64,000 nucleotides of DNA from Cyanophora paradoxa (lineage: Eukaryota; Glaucocystophyceae; Cyanophorales; Cyanophoraceae). Position numbers and translations under genes: made by a program. Below, one piece after another: positions 23,421 through 35,511 of the stretch (position 1 is its first letter; each line of letters opens with the position of its first letter). The notes below the pieces were generated by a model, which was given only the letters and a program-made list of their open reading frames with translations, did not search any database and was not told where the DNA came from. The stretch is taken from contig QPMI01000013.1 in assembly GCA_004431415.1 (NCBI GenBank), positions 1-64,000 on the forward strand. Reading direction: 5' to 3'.

Positions 23421-25428
23421 CCGCAGCGCGCGACGATGTACATGTGTCCAGATCTCGCGCTCTCAAGAGTCTATATAGCTATAATTGCAAGGGGGGGTCA
23501 GCTGCTCAAACCCCCCTTGCTACCCGTCGGATTGTCTGTCACGCTGTCCAAGTCGGCCAGTTCGCAAGTCGGTCTTTTTTCCGTCGGCGATAAGTCTTTT
23601 TGTGGTACCCCGCTGTGGATAAGGCCGGCGCCGCCGGACGTCTCTTTCTGCTGTATCCCGCGCAAGGCTCCTTCAAGCCTCCTTGCCGCCGCCGACGACC
23701 GTCGGACTTGCCGCCCACGCAACCGCGATGTGCCAGGCACTGCCAGCCTGCAGCTGCAGCTGCACTGCTTGCAGAACGCAGCTAAGCATGCACTGCTTGC
23801 AGAGCGCAGCTAAGCATAATCGCGCCGCCGCCCGCCGCGCCTCCGCGCGCGGCCGGGGCGTCGCGCCGCGCGCGCGCGCGCTCCGCTCTGCCGGCGCGCG
23901 AGCCGCGCGCGCCACCACCCTCGAGCTCCCGTGTCCGACGGTCCCCGCGCCTGGCCCGCGCGGCCCGCGCGGTCCTAGCTGGACATGCATATGTCGCCCT
24001 CCGCTGCTCGGCTAACCGGGCGCGGCACGCGGGAGTGCGCAGCGGCCGGCTGCGCGACGCGAGGCCGGCGCCATGCATATGACGGGCGGGGCGGTCGGGC
24101 AGCGGTCGGCGCGGCTCGCCAAGCTGGACGGAGCCTCGGAGGCGCGACGCGCGCGAGGCAGCTCAGCCGCGGCAGGCGGCGGCGCGGCTAGCGCTCGGCA
24201 GGCGGGACGGGGGCGCGGTGGGCGGCGGCGCGGCTCGGGCCGGGGCGCGGGGGCCGCGCGGGGCGAAGGCGCGCGCGGCGAGCGGGGCGGCGGCGCAGCT
24301 CTCCGGGCACCGGCGCGCGCGCGGGGCGGAAGTGCGGGCGGCGGTGCGGTTCGCCTGGCCATGGCGGGGCGGAGGTACGGTCGCCGGGCGGCGCTGCGCG
24401 CAGGCCCAGGCCTATACCCGCATTATTGTAAAGATAGCCGCTGAGCATTACTTAGTTGTTGTATTCTGTCAGCGCCTCTACTTTAGACCCCACCTTGCAC
24501 CTCCTGAGACGAGCGGGGGCGGGGGCGAGTCGAAGACCTAGTATTAAAAAATGTACCAGTCTGTAGCTGCGCATGACAGCATGACGACATGGCTCGGCAA
24601 ATGGGTTGCTGCGCCTTCGTTTTTTGGGCGCTGAGACGGGCTCAACGTACTGGGTTAAGTTGCCATGGCCAAAAATGCCGATTTTAGTTGTTCAGGCTCC
24701 TTAATTTGCGCAGTTCTAAACAATTTGTCGTTAACGTCACCGTTGATACCGTGGGTCATGATCAGCCAGCAACGAAATGCTTTTCCGTTTTCCTTTGCCG
24801 CCGAAATTCCTCGAGCTCCGGATCCGGTGAGAACGTTAACGTTGTGGACGCGTTGTTGACTGTCTTCTCGGATGGCGTGCAGACGTACGGTGGGAAAATC
24901 CAGATCTTGAAGCTCACCCCCGGCCCGTAGCACTTCCGAAGTTCTCGCCAAGGTTGACGTTGACGTAAATTTAGAAGGGCAGCACTGCGGCAAACTGATA
25001 GCCATTCTCGCCAAGGCCTAGCTATAGGGCGGCGCTGCAGCACCGAAACCGGTACCGCGTATACGTACGGCCACCACGAGCGATTTTCAACTTCTCGTCG
25101 AAGAAAACCGAGTTCGGCGTCGACGACGTGGGCTCCGAGGCTCTTTGATTCGTCGGTGTATATGCATATGTGTGGCATATGGTGTGGGTGGAGTGGATCC
25201 GGAGGAGTTTTCCCGGAGAAGCCTTCGAAGCTTAAGAGGCCTGGTGGCAGCGAGGCAGAATGGCTGGCCAGCCGACGCGCAGCAGCTGGCTGTGGCTTAA
25301 GTCATATATATTAAGCTTCCGCGAGGCCTCGCGGAAGCTTAATATATGATTTTAAGCAATTAGCTATAGCAGAGTTCCAGAACGCTGCAGCTAGCCACGT
25401 GCAGAGGGGCGGGAGCGCTCGGCGGCGC
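23421..25428. other. Intergenic GC-rich DNA with small repeats
   Basis: No gene is supported. Around 23755-23817 a segment containing TGCACTGCTTGCAGARCGCAG followed by CTAAGCAT is present twice in tandem. From 23820 to 24400 the sequence is CpG-rich low complexity. From 24420 to 25300 it is of ordinary complexity without a convincing frame. Confidence 0.5.
25304..25349. repeat. Perfect 46-bp palindrome
   Basis: Twenty-three bases on each side of 25326/25327 are exactly complementary (ATATATTAAGCTTCCGCGAGG and its complement), with no loop. It lies about 80 bp beyond the stop codon of the minus-strand ATPase gene, so it could act at the 3' end of that transcript or be a remnant of a small inverted-repeat element. 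Confidence 0.9.
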
Positions 25429-27788
25429 CTAGAGGCGGACGTCGACCTGGGTGGAGGGGGCCGGCCACAGGCCCGGGCCCAGCGCCGCCACCCCCGGCGA
25501 GGGCGAGGGCGAGGGCGAGGGCGCCGGGGCCCCGCCACCCTTCCCCTCCCCCCCCTCCTCGTCCTCGGGCCGGTAGAGGACGTCCTTGCGGCCTCCGATA
25601 AAGTCCGAGAGGGAGGGCGCCCGCTCCGAGCAGACGCTGGGCGCCAGGCTGCTGCCGTGACCGCCCTCGCCCTCCTCGGAGGCGTCCGCGGGGCCCCCCA
25701 GCCAGTGCCAGAGCGGCCGGTGTGCTTTGGGAGGGTCCGGACCCGGCTCGGGCTCGAGCCCGTTCCGGCTCGGCGGGCGGCTGGAGTGGCTGCTGGAGCC
25801 GGAAGAAGAGGGGCGGGGGCCCCGCGCGAACTTGAGGCCGGGGCCCGGGGCTCGGAGGCCGGCGGCGAGGGCGAATGGGGTGGCGCCGGCGAGGCGGGAG
25901 CGGAGGGCGCGGGCGCGGCGGCGGAGGGCGCGGTGCCAGCGGGCGACGAGGCGGTCGGCGGCGGCGCTGAGGGAGGAGACGAGGAAGCGCTCGACGAGGA
26001 GCGCGACGGCAATCGCCGCCAGGCTCGCCAGGTACATCACAACCTGGCGGGAGGGGGTGGGGGGTGGGTGGGGAGAAGTCAAGGGCGGGCGCGAGAGAGA
26101 AGTCAAGGGCGGGCACGATCACGACCCAAAGCGAGGGAGAAACGTTTAAGCTACATAGATCCACTAGCTTTAAAAGCTCGCGCATGTGATCACTCGACTC
26201 TGCTTGAGCCCGGGCAGGGAGCGCACGACGAAGTCGGTGGGGAGGGGCACGAGGGCGAAGGTGGCGCGGATGCCGGCGACGTCGCCCGGCACCGCGAAGA
26301 AGAAGAAGGAGCACGTCGCGAACGCCGCCAGCGTCATCAGCACCTGGGGCGAGGGGGGTGAGGAGCAGGGGGGTACAGGGCGGGAGAGGGGGAGGGGCGC
26401 ACGTAGAGGCGGTTGCGGAAGGGGTTCTCTCGGAAGGTCTGTCGGGGGGCCGGGCGGGGCGCGTCGGCCTCGAAAGGGGGCGCGCGGGCGGAGGTCGGGT
26501 CGGGGCGGGGCGGACGTCGTTGCGCTTGTTGAGGGAGATGGCCGATGCCACGCCGACGTTCATGATGTTCGCCACCAGCCTGGAGGGGGGGAGGTTCAAA
26601 GGCGCGGAGGGAGGAGGGGGTGGTGTGGGGCGGGGCGGGGCGGACCACGAGACGGTCTGTGTGCCGGGGTACGGTGAGCAGAAGTGAGGACGAGGCGGAC
26701 GAGGCCCGGGCCCGGGGGGCGGACGCACGTTCTCGACGCAGGTGACCGTATCGAAGGCGTCCGCCACTCCGCACCCTGCGGCGCCCCCCCAAATCAGCTA
26801 AAGCGTAGGGGCGTGAGGGCGCGGGGGCGGGCGGGGCGGACCCCGGGGCGTGGCCTGGTCGGGCGGGCAGTACCACTCCAGCTGCGCGCGAGGGGGGCTC
26901 AGGTCGTGGCGTGGCGGGGCGGGGCGGGGCGGAGCGTGGCGGGGCGGGGCGGGGCGGGGGGCGGGGGCGGCGGGACCTGCTGCGCCTGCACAGGAAAAGA
27001 AGAAGAGCGTCAGAGCGGGCCGAACAGTGGCAGAGGCAGAAGAAGAGGACGGACGCGGCTGGAGAGGAGGCCGTCGAGCAGCAGCGCGATGCCTGCGGGG
27101 GGAAACGCGCGCAGAAAGAGGCAGGCGTCATGTGTGGTGAAGCGGGACCATGGCGAAGCGGCCGTGCAAACGAGCGCGGGGCGGGCGGAACGAGCTGACG
27201 GGCAGGACGGGCAACCCGCCGCGGCCGCGGGCGGGGCAGGAAACTAGCCGGCCTCCCGAACTAGCCGCCCGTGCCGGGAAATAAGGGGGGGAACTAGGAG
27301 CTAGATACATAGCTATAACGACGTCCCATATAAAACGCTTCCCATCCTACGGAGAGGACCCACAGGGCGGACCGATGTGGGAGGCGACGGAGAGGACGAC
27401 GGGCCCCATGGCGAAGGCCGGCGAGCGCGCGGAGAGGCCGTCCCGCGCCGGCGGCGGCCGCTGCAGCGCCATCGTCACCCCCAGCGGGACCATGATGCAC
27501 TGCGCGCGTGCGAGTCGGCGGAGTCAGGCGGCCTGCTGCTGCTGCTGCGCGCGCGCTGCCTCTTCTTTCCCGCCTCCGTTCACTCTCGATGCTAAAAACG
27601 GCTGTCTCGATGCTGCTAGGGCCAGGGCACGCTAGCCGAGGCATGTGCGGGGGCGGGGGCGGGGGCGGGGCGGGGGCGGACGGCGGCGCGGAAGAAGTAC
27701 TGCTCGGAGGAGAACTCGACGTTGTAGTAGAGCAGCCGCAGGTTCTGCGCCGTCTGCGCGCCCCGCGTCGGAGGCGGGGGCGGAGGCG

Positions 27789-27819
<31 letters not shown>

Positions 27820-30800
27820 GCGCCGCCCTCCAGGGGGGAGGAGGAGGGCGGGAGCTTCTTCGCCGCAGCGCGGCGGCGGCCCTTCTAGCATCGAGCCCCT
27901 CTAGCATTCGCCGGCTAGCCGGCTGGCGGGTGTGGAGGAGGGCAGCGCAGCGCGGCGGCGGCCCCCGCTGGCCCCTTCTAGCCTCTATGCGGCGGAGGAG
28001 GAGGGCGCCGCTCTTCAAAGCGGAGGAGGGCGGGAGCTTCTAGCCCCTCCGGCTCTCGCTAGCTGGCTGGCCCATCTAGAAGGCGGAGGAGGAGGGCAGC
28101 GCAGCGAGGCGGCGGCCCCTTTGGCATCTAGTCCCTCTAGCTTTCGACTGGCTGGCCGCCGCGGACCTGGAGGATCGAGCTGAACATGAGGAACTGCGCG
28201 CGGGCGGGGGCCGTCAGAATCTCAAGGGAGGGCAGGGCAGGGAGGGGCCGCCTCGCCTTCAGAATGTCGTGGACGGTGGAGAGGGCGCAGCGGGCCTCCT
28301 GCAGCAGCGCCAGCGCCGTGAGCGTCGAGGGCCGCCGGCTCGCGTACTCCGCCACCACCCGCGCCTGCCGAGGAGGTTAGGCTCAGGGGGTGTGCGGCGC
28401 GGCGCCGTGTGGTGTGGAAAGGCGGGCGGGCCTCCTTGGTGCCGAAGGCGAGCGCCGCGGAGGACTCCTGCATCCCCCTGCACGCGCCGCCCGCGTGAGC
28501 CATGGAGCGCCCTGGCGTGGCCCCCTGTGCTTCGCGCACCCGAGATCGTTGACGCTGCCGGGGCGGCGCGGGGCGGGGCGGGGCGGGGCGGGGGAAGGCG
28601 CCGGTCAGCTGCGTGGGGGCGGCCACTCCCGAGCGAAAGGAGGAGGAGGAGGAGGAGGAGGAGGAGGAGGAGGCGAGACGGGCGCGCGCGCACCCGTCGC
28701 CGATCTGCGGAGCGGGCGGGCGGCCGTGAGTAGGAAAAGCAGAGCCGAGCGGGGCGGAGCGGAGCGGGGGCGACGCGGGGGGGCCCACCATGAGGGTGAC
28801 GTTGCCGGCGGCCTCGAGGGCGCGCACGACCTCCGTCTTGTGCGAGGGGCCCACGCGCGCGAACACCCGAGCCCGCCGTACCAGCTGCGGGGGAGGAGGA
28901 GGGGGAGGTCGGACATACAACAAGAGAGGGCGCGGCCGCTCGCTCGCTCGCTCGCACCGCTTCCCGCAGGTCGGAGAGAGGGTCATCCTGGGCGGAGGCG
29001 CCCTCCCCGGCCCCGGCCCCGGCCCCTCCTCCGCCCCCGGCGGCGGCCCGCTCGGCCGCCCGCTCGGCGGCGGCCCCGAAGAGAGCCTCGACGGCGGGGC
29101 CGGTGAGGGCCCAGACGGTGCGGGCGGCGGCGCCGCCGCTCATGGCCGCGGCGCGGGCCTCCGGGCTGGGGAGCTCCCCCGCCTCGTCGCTCTCGTACCC
29201 GTCCCCCATCGCCTCGTCCTGCGCGGGCGGCGGCGAGTCGGCGGCGGGGCGGCGGCCCGCCCGCCCCACCCGCCCTAAACGAGGCGCCGGTGCTGAAATC
29301 TAATCTAGATGCACTCTAAATGCCCTCTTCTTCTCCTTCTAGACCCGGCCCTCCCTCCCACGCACGAGGGCGAGCTCGGCGTCGAGGGAGAGGAGGCGCT
29401 GCTCGTCGACGACGTCGTAGCAGACCAGGCCGCCCTGGGCGCCCCCCTCCTCGGGGCGGTGGTCGACGGCGAGGACGCGCGCGGCGGGGGCGACGGCCCC
29501 CACCGCCCGCCCCACGCTCACCGCCGTCAGCAGCCCGTCCCCTGCACGCGGCGTGAGAAGGCGAGGGCGTCTTATCCGTCTTATCCGGGGGCGGGGGCGC
29601 CGGGCACCGGTGAGGAGGCAGATGCGGAGGCGACCAGCGGCAAGGGCGGCCACCGTCCCCGGGCTCTCCTTCCGCACCGGGTTGTGCACTGCGGCGCCGG
29701 CGGGCGGGCGGGGGAGCATGGGCGTCAGCCGGGCCGCGGCGGAGCGGGCCGGGGCGGCGGGCGGCGGGCGGGTCGCATCTAGCCCGCATCTAGGAGCTCA
29801 GGGCCCCAAACAAGGCTCTTCCCATGCTTGGAGCCGGATCCAGTACACGCACGGAGGAGGAAGCCGTCGAAGGTGAGCCCCGCCTCGGCCTCCTCCCTGC
29901 AACAGAGGCATCGCCTCAGAGGAGCAGGCTTGGAGCAGGCTTGGAGGAAAGAGAGGGAGGGGTGGTGCGCGCCGGGGGAGGGAGCGGATCTCGGGGGGGC
30001 TCATGAAGGGGAGGGCCCGGTGGGCGCAGGCGAGCACCGTCAGGCCCCGCTCCTCCTGCCGGCGGGGAAAAGAAGACGGTCAGGGTGACATGCTGCTCTG
30101 GCCGTCCTTCCGACGCGCGCGTGTGCGCGTGAGCGCGTGGACGGACCTGCAGCCGCAGCGCCTTCGCGAACGCCCGCGGCACCTGCGGGGGACAAGGGAG
30201 GTGAGGAGCGCAGGAGATTAGTTAGGACGAGCTAGCGAATTATGTGCTGAGAGATTAAAAGAAGCAGATTCTCAATTAAGGTATTATTTTAGAGCGAGAG
30301 ATCAGGGCGCGCGCAGGCGTCGTGCGGGCCGGGCGCACGGTGTGGGGGCGGCACATCTTCACGATGGACTCGGGGGCGCCCTTGCAGTGCAGCACGAGCT
30401 GCGCGGGGTCAGAGGGGAGGGAAGGAAGGGGAAGACGAGCGAGGCTGCGGGCAAGCCAAGATAGAAGATAGCGAAGATGGACAGACAGCGCCCATGGGAG
30501 GAGGAAGAGGGGGGAGCGAGCGTGCCTTCCTGGAGGTGAGGCCGCGGGCGAGGACGGAGGAGCACATGCGCCGCACGTCGAACTCGAACCGCCGCACCAC
30601 GCCCCACTCCTCCTCCTCGTCGTACCCCTCCCCCCCGGGGCCCGGGCCGCCCCCCGGGGCGCCCCCGCCCGCGCCCCCGGCCGCCGGCTTGGCGATGGCG
30701 AGGACGCCCTCCCGCCGCAGCGCCGCCTCCGGCTCCAGCAGGCTCTGACGCGGAGTTTGGTTCAGTTTAGACTGAAGTTCTGATGTAAGGAGGCCGCTGG

Positions 30801-33800
30801 ACAGGTTAGGTAGTTATTGGGTTTAGTGAGTCAGATCAGCTTAGATCAGCTCACTAAGAAGCTTAGATCAGCTTAGTTTTGGCGAAGGATAAGCAAGCGG
30901 AAGGTCGGTTTTGAGGGCGGCGGACCCAGCCGGAGGCGCGGAATCCCTCTACGTCGATCTGGCGCCCCGCCTCCTGCCGCCCCGCCCGCAGCGCTGCCAA
31001 AAAGAACAATAAGAAGGAAAGCAGGAGCGGATCGGATGAGATCGAAGGGGCGCGCTGTGGCAGAGGGCGAGGCAGCGCTCGAGGGCGCGGGTGGCGCCCT
31101 CCGCGTGCACGTTCTGCGTCGCCTCCTCGAACCTGCGCCCGAGCCCGAGCCCGAGCCCAAGGTCCCCTAAGCCTGAGCCTAAGATTTGCTGATCGTCTAA
31201 GCCAATCGGCCTCCCTAAGGTCCCCTAAGCCAATCGTGAATGGGCGTGCGGACGTGTCGCCGGCGGCGCCCGCGCCCGAGCCCGAGCCTAATTCAAGCCC
31301 AAGCCTGTCCGTCATTCCAAGCGTTCGTAACGCACGTGTCGCCGGCGGCGCGCTGGAGGCCCCAGAAGGCGACGCGCTCCGACGTCAGCACGCCCGTCTG
31401 GAGACCGTGAGGTGAGCGGCGGCGGGGGCGGGTGGGGCGTGGGCGGGTGTGGACCGACCTTGTCGAAGCAGACGGTGCCGGTGCGGCCGGTGCTGAGCAG
31501 GCGCCCCGGGTCGAGCACAGCCACCCCGCGGCCCCGCAGCCGCACTGCCCGCGCGCGCGGCCGCGCAGACGTCAACCAGGCTCTTCGTTGGGGCGGGCGG
31601 GCGGGGCGGGGGGGCGGGCGCACGGGAGGCGACGAGGGTGGCGAAGGAGACGACGAGGATGAGGCAGGCGGGGATCGTCACCGTCACGAAGTCGAAGCAC
31701 CGCGTGAACACCGTGCTGCCGAGAGACGGAGCGCAGGGCGTGAGGCGCTGGCTAGGCTAGGCTAGAGGGGGCACTTTTCCCGCGGCTGGCGCATGCGGAG
31801 CGTGCGTGCGCAAGCTAGGCTCGGCCAGAGCGGCGGCCAGGCCGGGCTCGGCTAGGCTAGTCTAGGTCTCCGGCTGGGGAGGCCGGGGCACCTGGCGGGG
31901 AGGGGGTCGCCGTGGGCGTTGCCGAGGACGATCCCCAGCGCCACCCCGAACGCCACCACCGCCGTCCTGGGGGAGAATCAGGGGGGTACGGGATGGCGGG
32001 GGGGGGGGCGGGTGGGGGGGTACAGGGTCTGGAGGGCGAAGTAGGAGCCGAGCTGGCGCAGGAGCGCGTGCTTGCCCTCCTCCGCGTACAGGACCTGGGG
32101 GGAGGGGGGGGTGGGGTGGGGTGGGGGGCGGGTGAGAGGCCGGCTGCAGGATAGGATGGGATGGGACAGAACAGGACAGGATGGGATAGGCTAGGCCGGG
32201 ACGCAGCCCGGTGTCCCCTAGGCGTGTGTCCCCTCTAGCCGTCCCTCTAGATAGGGTGGGATGGGATACGCCAGGCCGATGCGCAAAGCGGCGCGGCGCG
32301 GCGCTGCGCTGCGCTGCGCGGCCTCACCTCGTGGAAGAACGGTCCCCGCTGCGTCGCGTACCTGCGCCGGCGAACGAACGATTGAATTCGGACGAACGTT
32401 CCTCCCGGGGCGAGGGAGCTGGTGGGGAAAGAGCTGGGGGGTACCCGGTGCGGAGGACGACGCAGAGGAGCGGCTCGCGCGAGAGGACCTGCGCGGGGGG
32501 AATGGGCGGTAAGATAGGGGCGGCGGATCTGAGTCAAGGATTTCATCATCGGGCCTATCTAGGACCACTCGCTCTAGCCGAGGGGGGCAAGCACCTGGAG
32601 GAGGGTGGTGCCGCAGAAGAGGACGCCCTCCTCGGAGCCCGAGGCCACGGGGCCCCCGCCCCCGCCGGCGCCCCGGCCCCACAGCAGCCCCTGCTTCGTC
32701 GCCGCCAGCGCCTGCCCTGCGCACGCGTCGGAGGCGGAGGTTGCGGAGCCGGATGCTTGCCTCTCCCTCCTGCACCCTAGCCCTTCTCCTCTTCCTCCGC
32801 CCCGCCCCCCCTCGCCCCGCCCCGCCCGCCGCCGCGCACCGCGGAGGGAGGACTCGTCGACGAGGCACTCGCCGCGGAGCAGCAGCAGGTCCGCCGGCAC
32901 CGTCAGCGGCAGCGCCGTCGTCGGGCCGGCGCTCGAGGCGGCGGCGGCTAAGGCGGATGCGGTCGAGGCCCGCCGCCCGCCCGCCGGCTCCGGCGCCCGA
33001 ACCACCAGCACGTCCCCGGGCTGAGCGACGAAGAAGGAAGCTTAGGGAAGAAAGCCTAGGAAGCGTAGGAAGCTTAAGATGGTTGGAAGCTTAAAAACGT
33101 TGGAAGCCCAAGCCGTCTGGGCGGGCCGAGGAGCTCCTCAAAGAAAGCTGGGTGTCTGTAGCTAGCTTCTTATAGCTTCTTGTAGCTTGCTTCTTATTAT
33201 AGCTTCTTATAGCGCTTCTAATAAGAAGCTATCCGGCCAGCCGTCTTCGAAAAAAGGCCGAAGAAAGGGCGCACGAGGAGCTCCTCGGAGGGGAGCTTGA
33301 GCTCGGCGGGGGCCCGCCCCGGCGCCCGCCGCCGCACCACCACCCGCGTCCCCGACTGCGCGAGAGATAGGGGCGTAAGATTGGCGGCGCAGTGTCTATA
33401 GCTTTCTTTCCTATGGCTTCTTAGAAGCTAGCCAGCCGCCATCGTGACGAGCGGGCCGGGCAGCACTGGGGGCGCGCCTGGGAGAGCTGGGTGTCTATAG
33501 CTTCCTTTCCTATAGCTTCTTAGGCTTCTGGCTTCTTAGCTTTGAAGGCGCGCCTGGGAGAGCTGGGTGTCGAGGCGGCGGGCGGAGCGCCAGCGGATGA
33601 GGGAGGTCCAGAGCACGGAGACCACCGAGAGCGCCAGCACCAGGCCCTGCGTCGAGGCCGGGGCGTGAGCGGGGCGGGGCGGGCCGTGAACGGGGCGCGG
33701 GCCGTCGAGCAGGGGGATATTTTGAGCCTTTTGGTATTACGCCGAGCATATTACATTATGTGAAATGATCGCTTGTTATATTGGGCCGTGAACGGGGCGC

Positions 33801-35110
33801 GGGGGTGGGGTACCCCGAAGAGGAAGACGCGCTGGGAGAACCAGATCGCCACGGCCGCCGCCTGCGAGGCGCGGGGCGGGGCGGGGCGGGTCAGAAGGTC
33901 GAAGAGGGCGGCGCGGAGGGCGGCCTGCTCTGAGGCTGTGCTCTAATGCCGTGCTCTAAGCTCCTCTAGAGCGGAGGCGGGGCGAGAGCGGGGGCGGGGG
34001 GCGGTGGCGGGCCTGGACGAAGTAGAACTGGTGGAGCAGCTCGTCCGCCACCACCCCGAGGAACGCGTCCGCCCCTGCGAACAAAGTCGGGGCGGGGGGG
34101 GGGGAGGGGAGGGGGGGGTAGTGGGGCGCACCGGGGCGGATCTCGTTGCGGCCGAAGAGGAGGGACCGGAGGGCGATCTCGGGGCGGGAGAGCCCCCGGG
34201 CGTAGCGGGCCTCGATCTGGGCGGCGCCGAGGCCCTCGAGGGAGAGCCCGAAGCGCGCGAAGGTGCCGTCCGGGCACTGCACGTAGCGCCGCGAGCGGTG
34301 CTCGAACCAGGCGACAACCTCCTGGGAGCCCGCCCGATCCTCCTCCCCCCCCTCGAGGTCCGGGCGGGACGCGGAGCGCCGGCTGAAGGCCCGCCGCACG
34401 GCGGAGGAGCGGCGCCGCGCGCGGAGCCGCTGGGTGCGGACGCGTACGAGGAACCAGGCGCCGCGCTCGCGGATGAGGAGCGACTGCGGCTGCTCCTCGC
34501 GGCGGCAGAGGCGGTGCGTGCAGGTGGCGAGGAGGTAGCGCCAGCGGAGGGCGGCGGCGAGGAGGAGGCCCCCCGTGAGGAGGCAGCAGACGGCGAAGAG
34601 CGCCGAGCGCGGCAGCGAGACGCGCAGCGCCGTGATCGGCAGCTCCCGCTTGCTCTCCTCGATCGGCACCTCCTCCTGCCTCGGGCCCGGCTCCTCCAGC
34701 GGCGCACGCTCCGCAAGCTCGTCCGCCCCTGCGGCGCGCGGCGCAGGTGGGCGCGGGCCGCCGCGCGGCTCGGGGAGCTAAGGCGCACCTGCGGGCTGCG
34801 GCGCTTCCACATCGCTGGGCCTGGCGGTCTCAGTCTCGCCCTCCGTCTCGTTCTCGTTGAGGTCGAGCGACGGGAGGCTCGCCTCGTCCGCCTCGTGCGC
34901 GCCGGCGGCGCTGCTCAGAACCCAGCGCTCCACCGCGCTCGCCTCCTCCGCGTCCCGCGGCGGGGCATTCGGCCCCTCGTCCTGCAGCTGCTCGCGGGGC
35001 GAGGCGCCGTCCGCCTCCGCGTGCTCCGGGTCGCGGGGCGACGCGCCGCCGGACGGGCTCTCGAAATCTCCCTCGCCATCTGCGGCACGCGGCTGCTCTT
35101 TCTCCGCCAT
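25429..35110 (-). CDS. P5B-type (ATP13A-like) P-type ATPase with divergent catalytic motifs
   Basis: About 30 exons run from ATG 35110 (MAEKEQPRAADGEG) to TAG 25429. Order: acidic N-terminus; membrane pair and P5-type A-domain entry (RYVQCPDGTFARFGLS, DELLHQFYFVQ); actuator LVDESSLRG joined to QALAATK; M4 exon with TVTIPACLIL; phosphorylation site CFDK (Asp at 31462-31464) joined to TGVLTSERVAFWGLQ; nucleotide-binding HCKGAPESIVKMC near 30370; hinge ICLLTG joined to DGLLTAVSVG; RARVFARVGPSHKTEVV; GDG joined to VNDLG; then a C-terminal membrane region (QFLMFSSILQ, VPLGVTMALQ, ENV, SAISLNKR, VVMYLASLAAIAVALLVERF). P5B pumps are endolysosomal; some export polyamines. Here TGES is RGQA, the M4 PPALP-type motif is IPACL, DKTGTLT is DKTGVLT and TGDN is TGDG. 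Family assignment is firm; turnover as a pump is doubtful. Confidence 0.85.
28631..28673. repeat. (GGA)n tract in ATPase intron
   Basis: A near-perfect AGG/GGA trinucleotide run lies in the intron that splits the GDG/VND motif. On the transcribed strand it is a TCC-rich pyrimidine tract, not coding serine. Confidence 0.85.
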
Positions 35111-35511
35111 CCGCTCAAGTGGAGCTCGCTGGCATGGGCGGCCGACTGCAGAATTCAAAGCTGCGGGTGGTGACGGTGCTTCTCGCGCCCGAGTTGACCA
35201 GCGCAGGTGCCAATCGGGCTCGGCGGTGCTTCCCAAATCTAGCACCCCGTACCCGTAGCCTTGGTCGTGGGCTCGACACCGACCGGGACTACTTGCGAGG
35301 CAGCTAACTCCGGCTCTTCGCCAGCGGGCCTTCTCTAGCTGCAGGAGCCTCGGAACCCATCTAGCTAAGATCGTTGATCAATTTCCAGCTGCCTAGCGCC
35401 AGCGCTGAAGCCCCGCGCGGCCCGCCCCCGACTTCGCTCCCTTTTCGCCTCGAGCCCAGCAGCATCGGGAGGCGTTGAGCAGCTGAGTTATATCTTTCTT
35501 CCGGAAGTGCG
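35111..35511. promoter_or_regulatory. Divergent intergenic region between ATPase and repeat-protein genes
   Basis: These 401 bp separate the ATPase start codon (minus strand) from the start codon at 35512 (plus strand), so they must hold both promoters. No TATA box or repeated operator-like word is obvious. Confidence 0.4.

Noticed and set aside
23820-24420. GC-rich open frames upstream of 24420 as coding genes
   Set aside because: They have low-complexity Arg/Ala/Gly-rich translations on both strands with no matching motif, splice pattern or start context.
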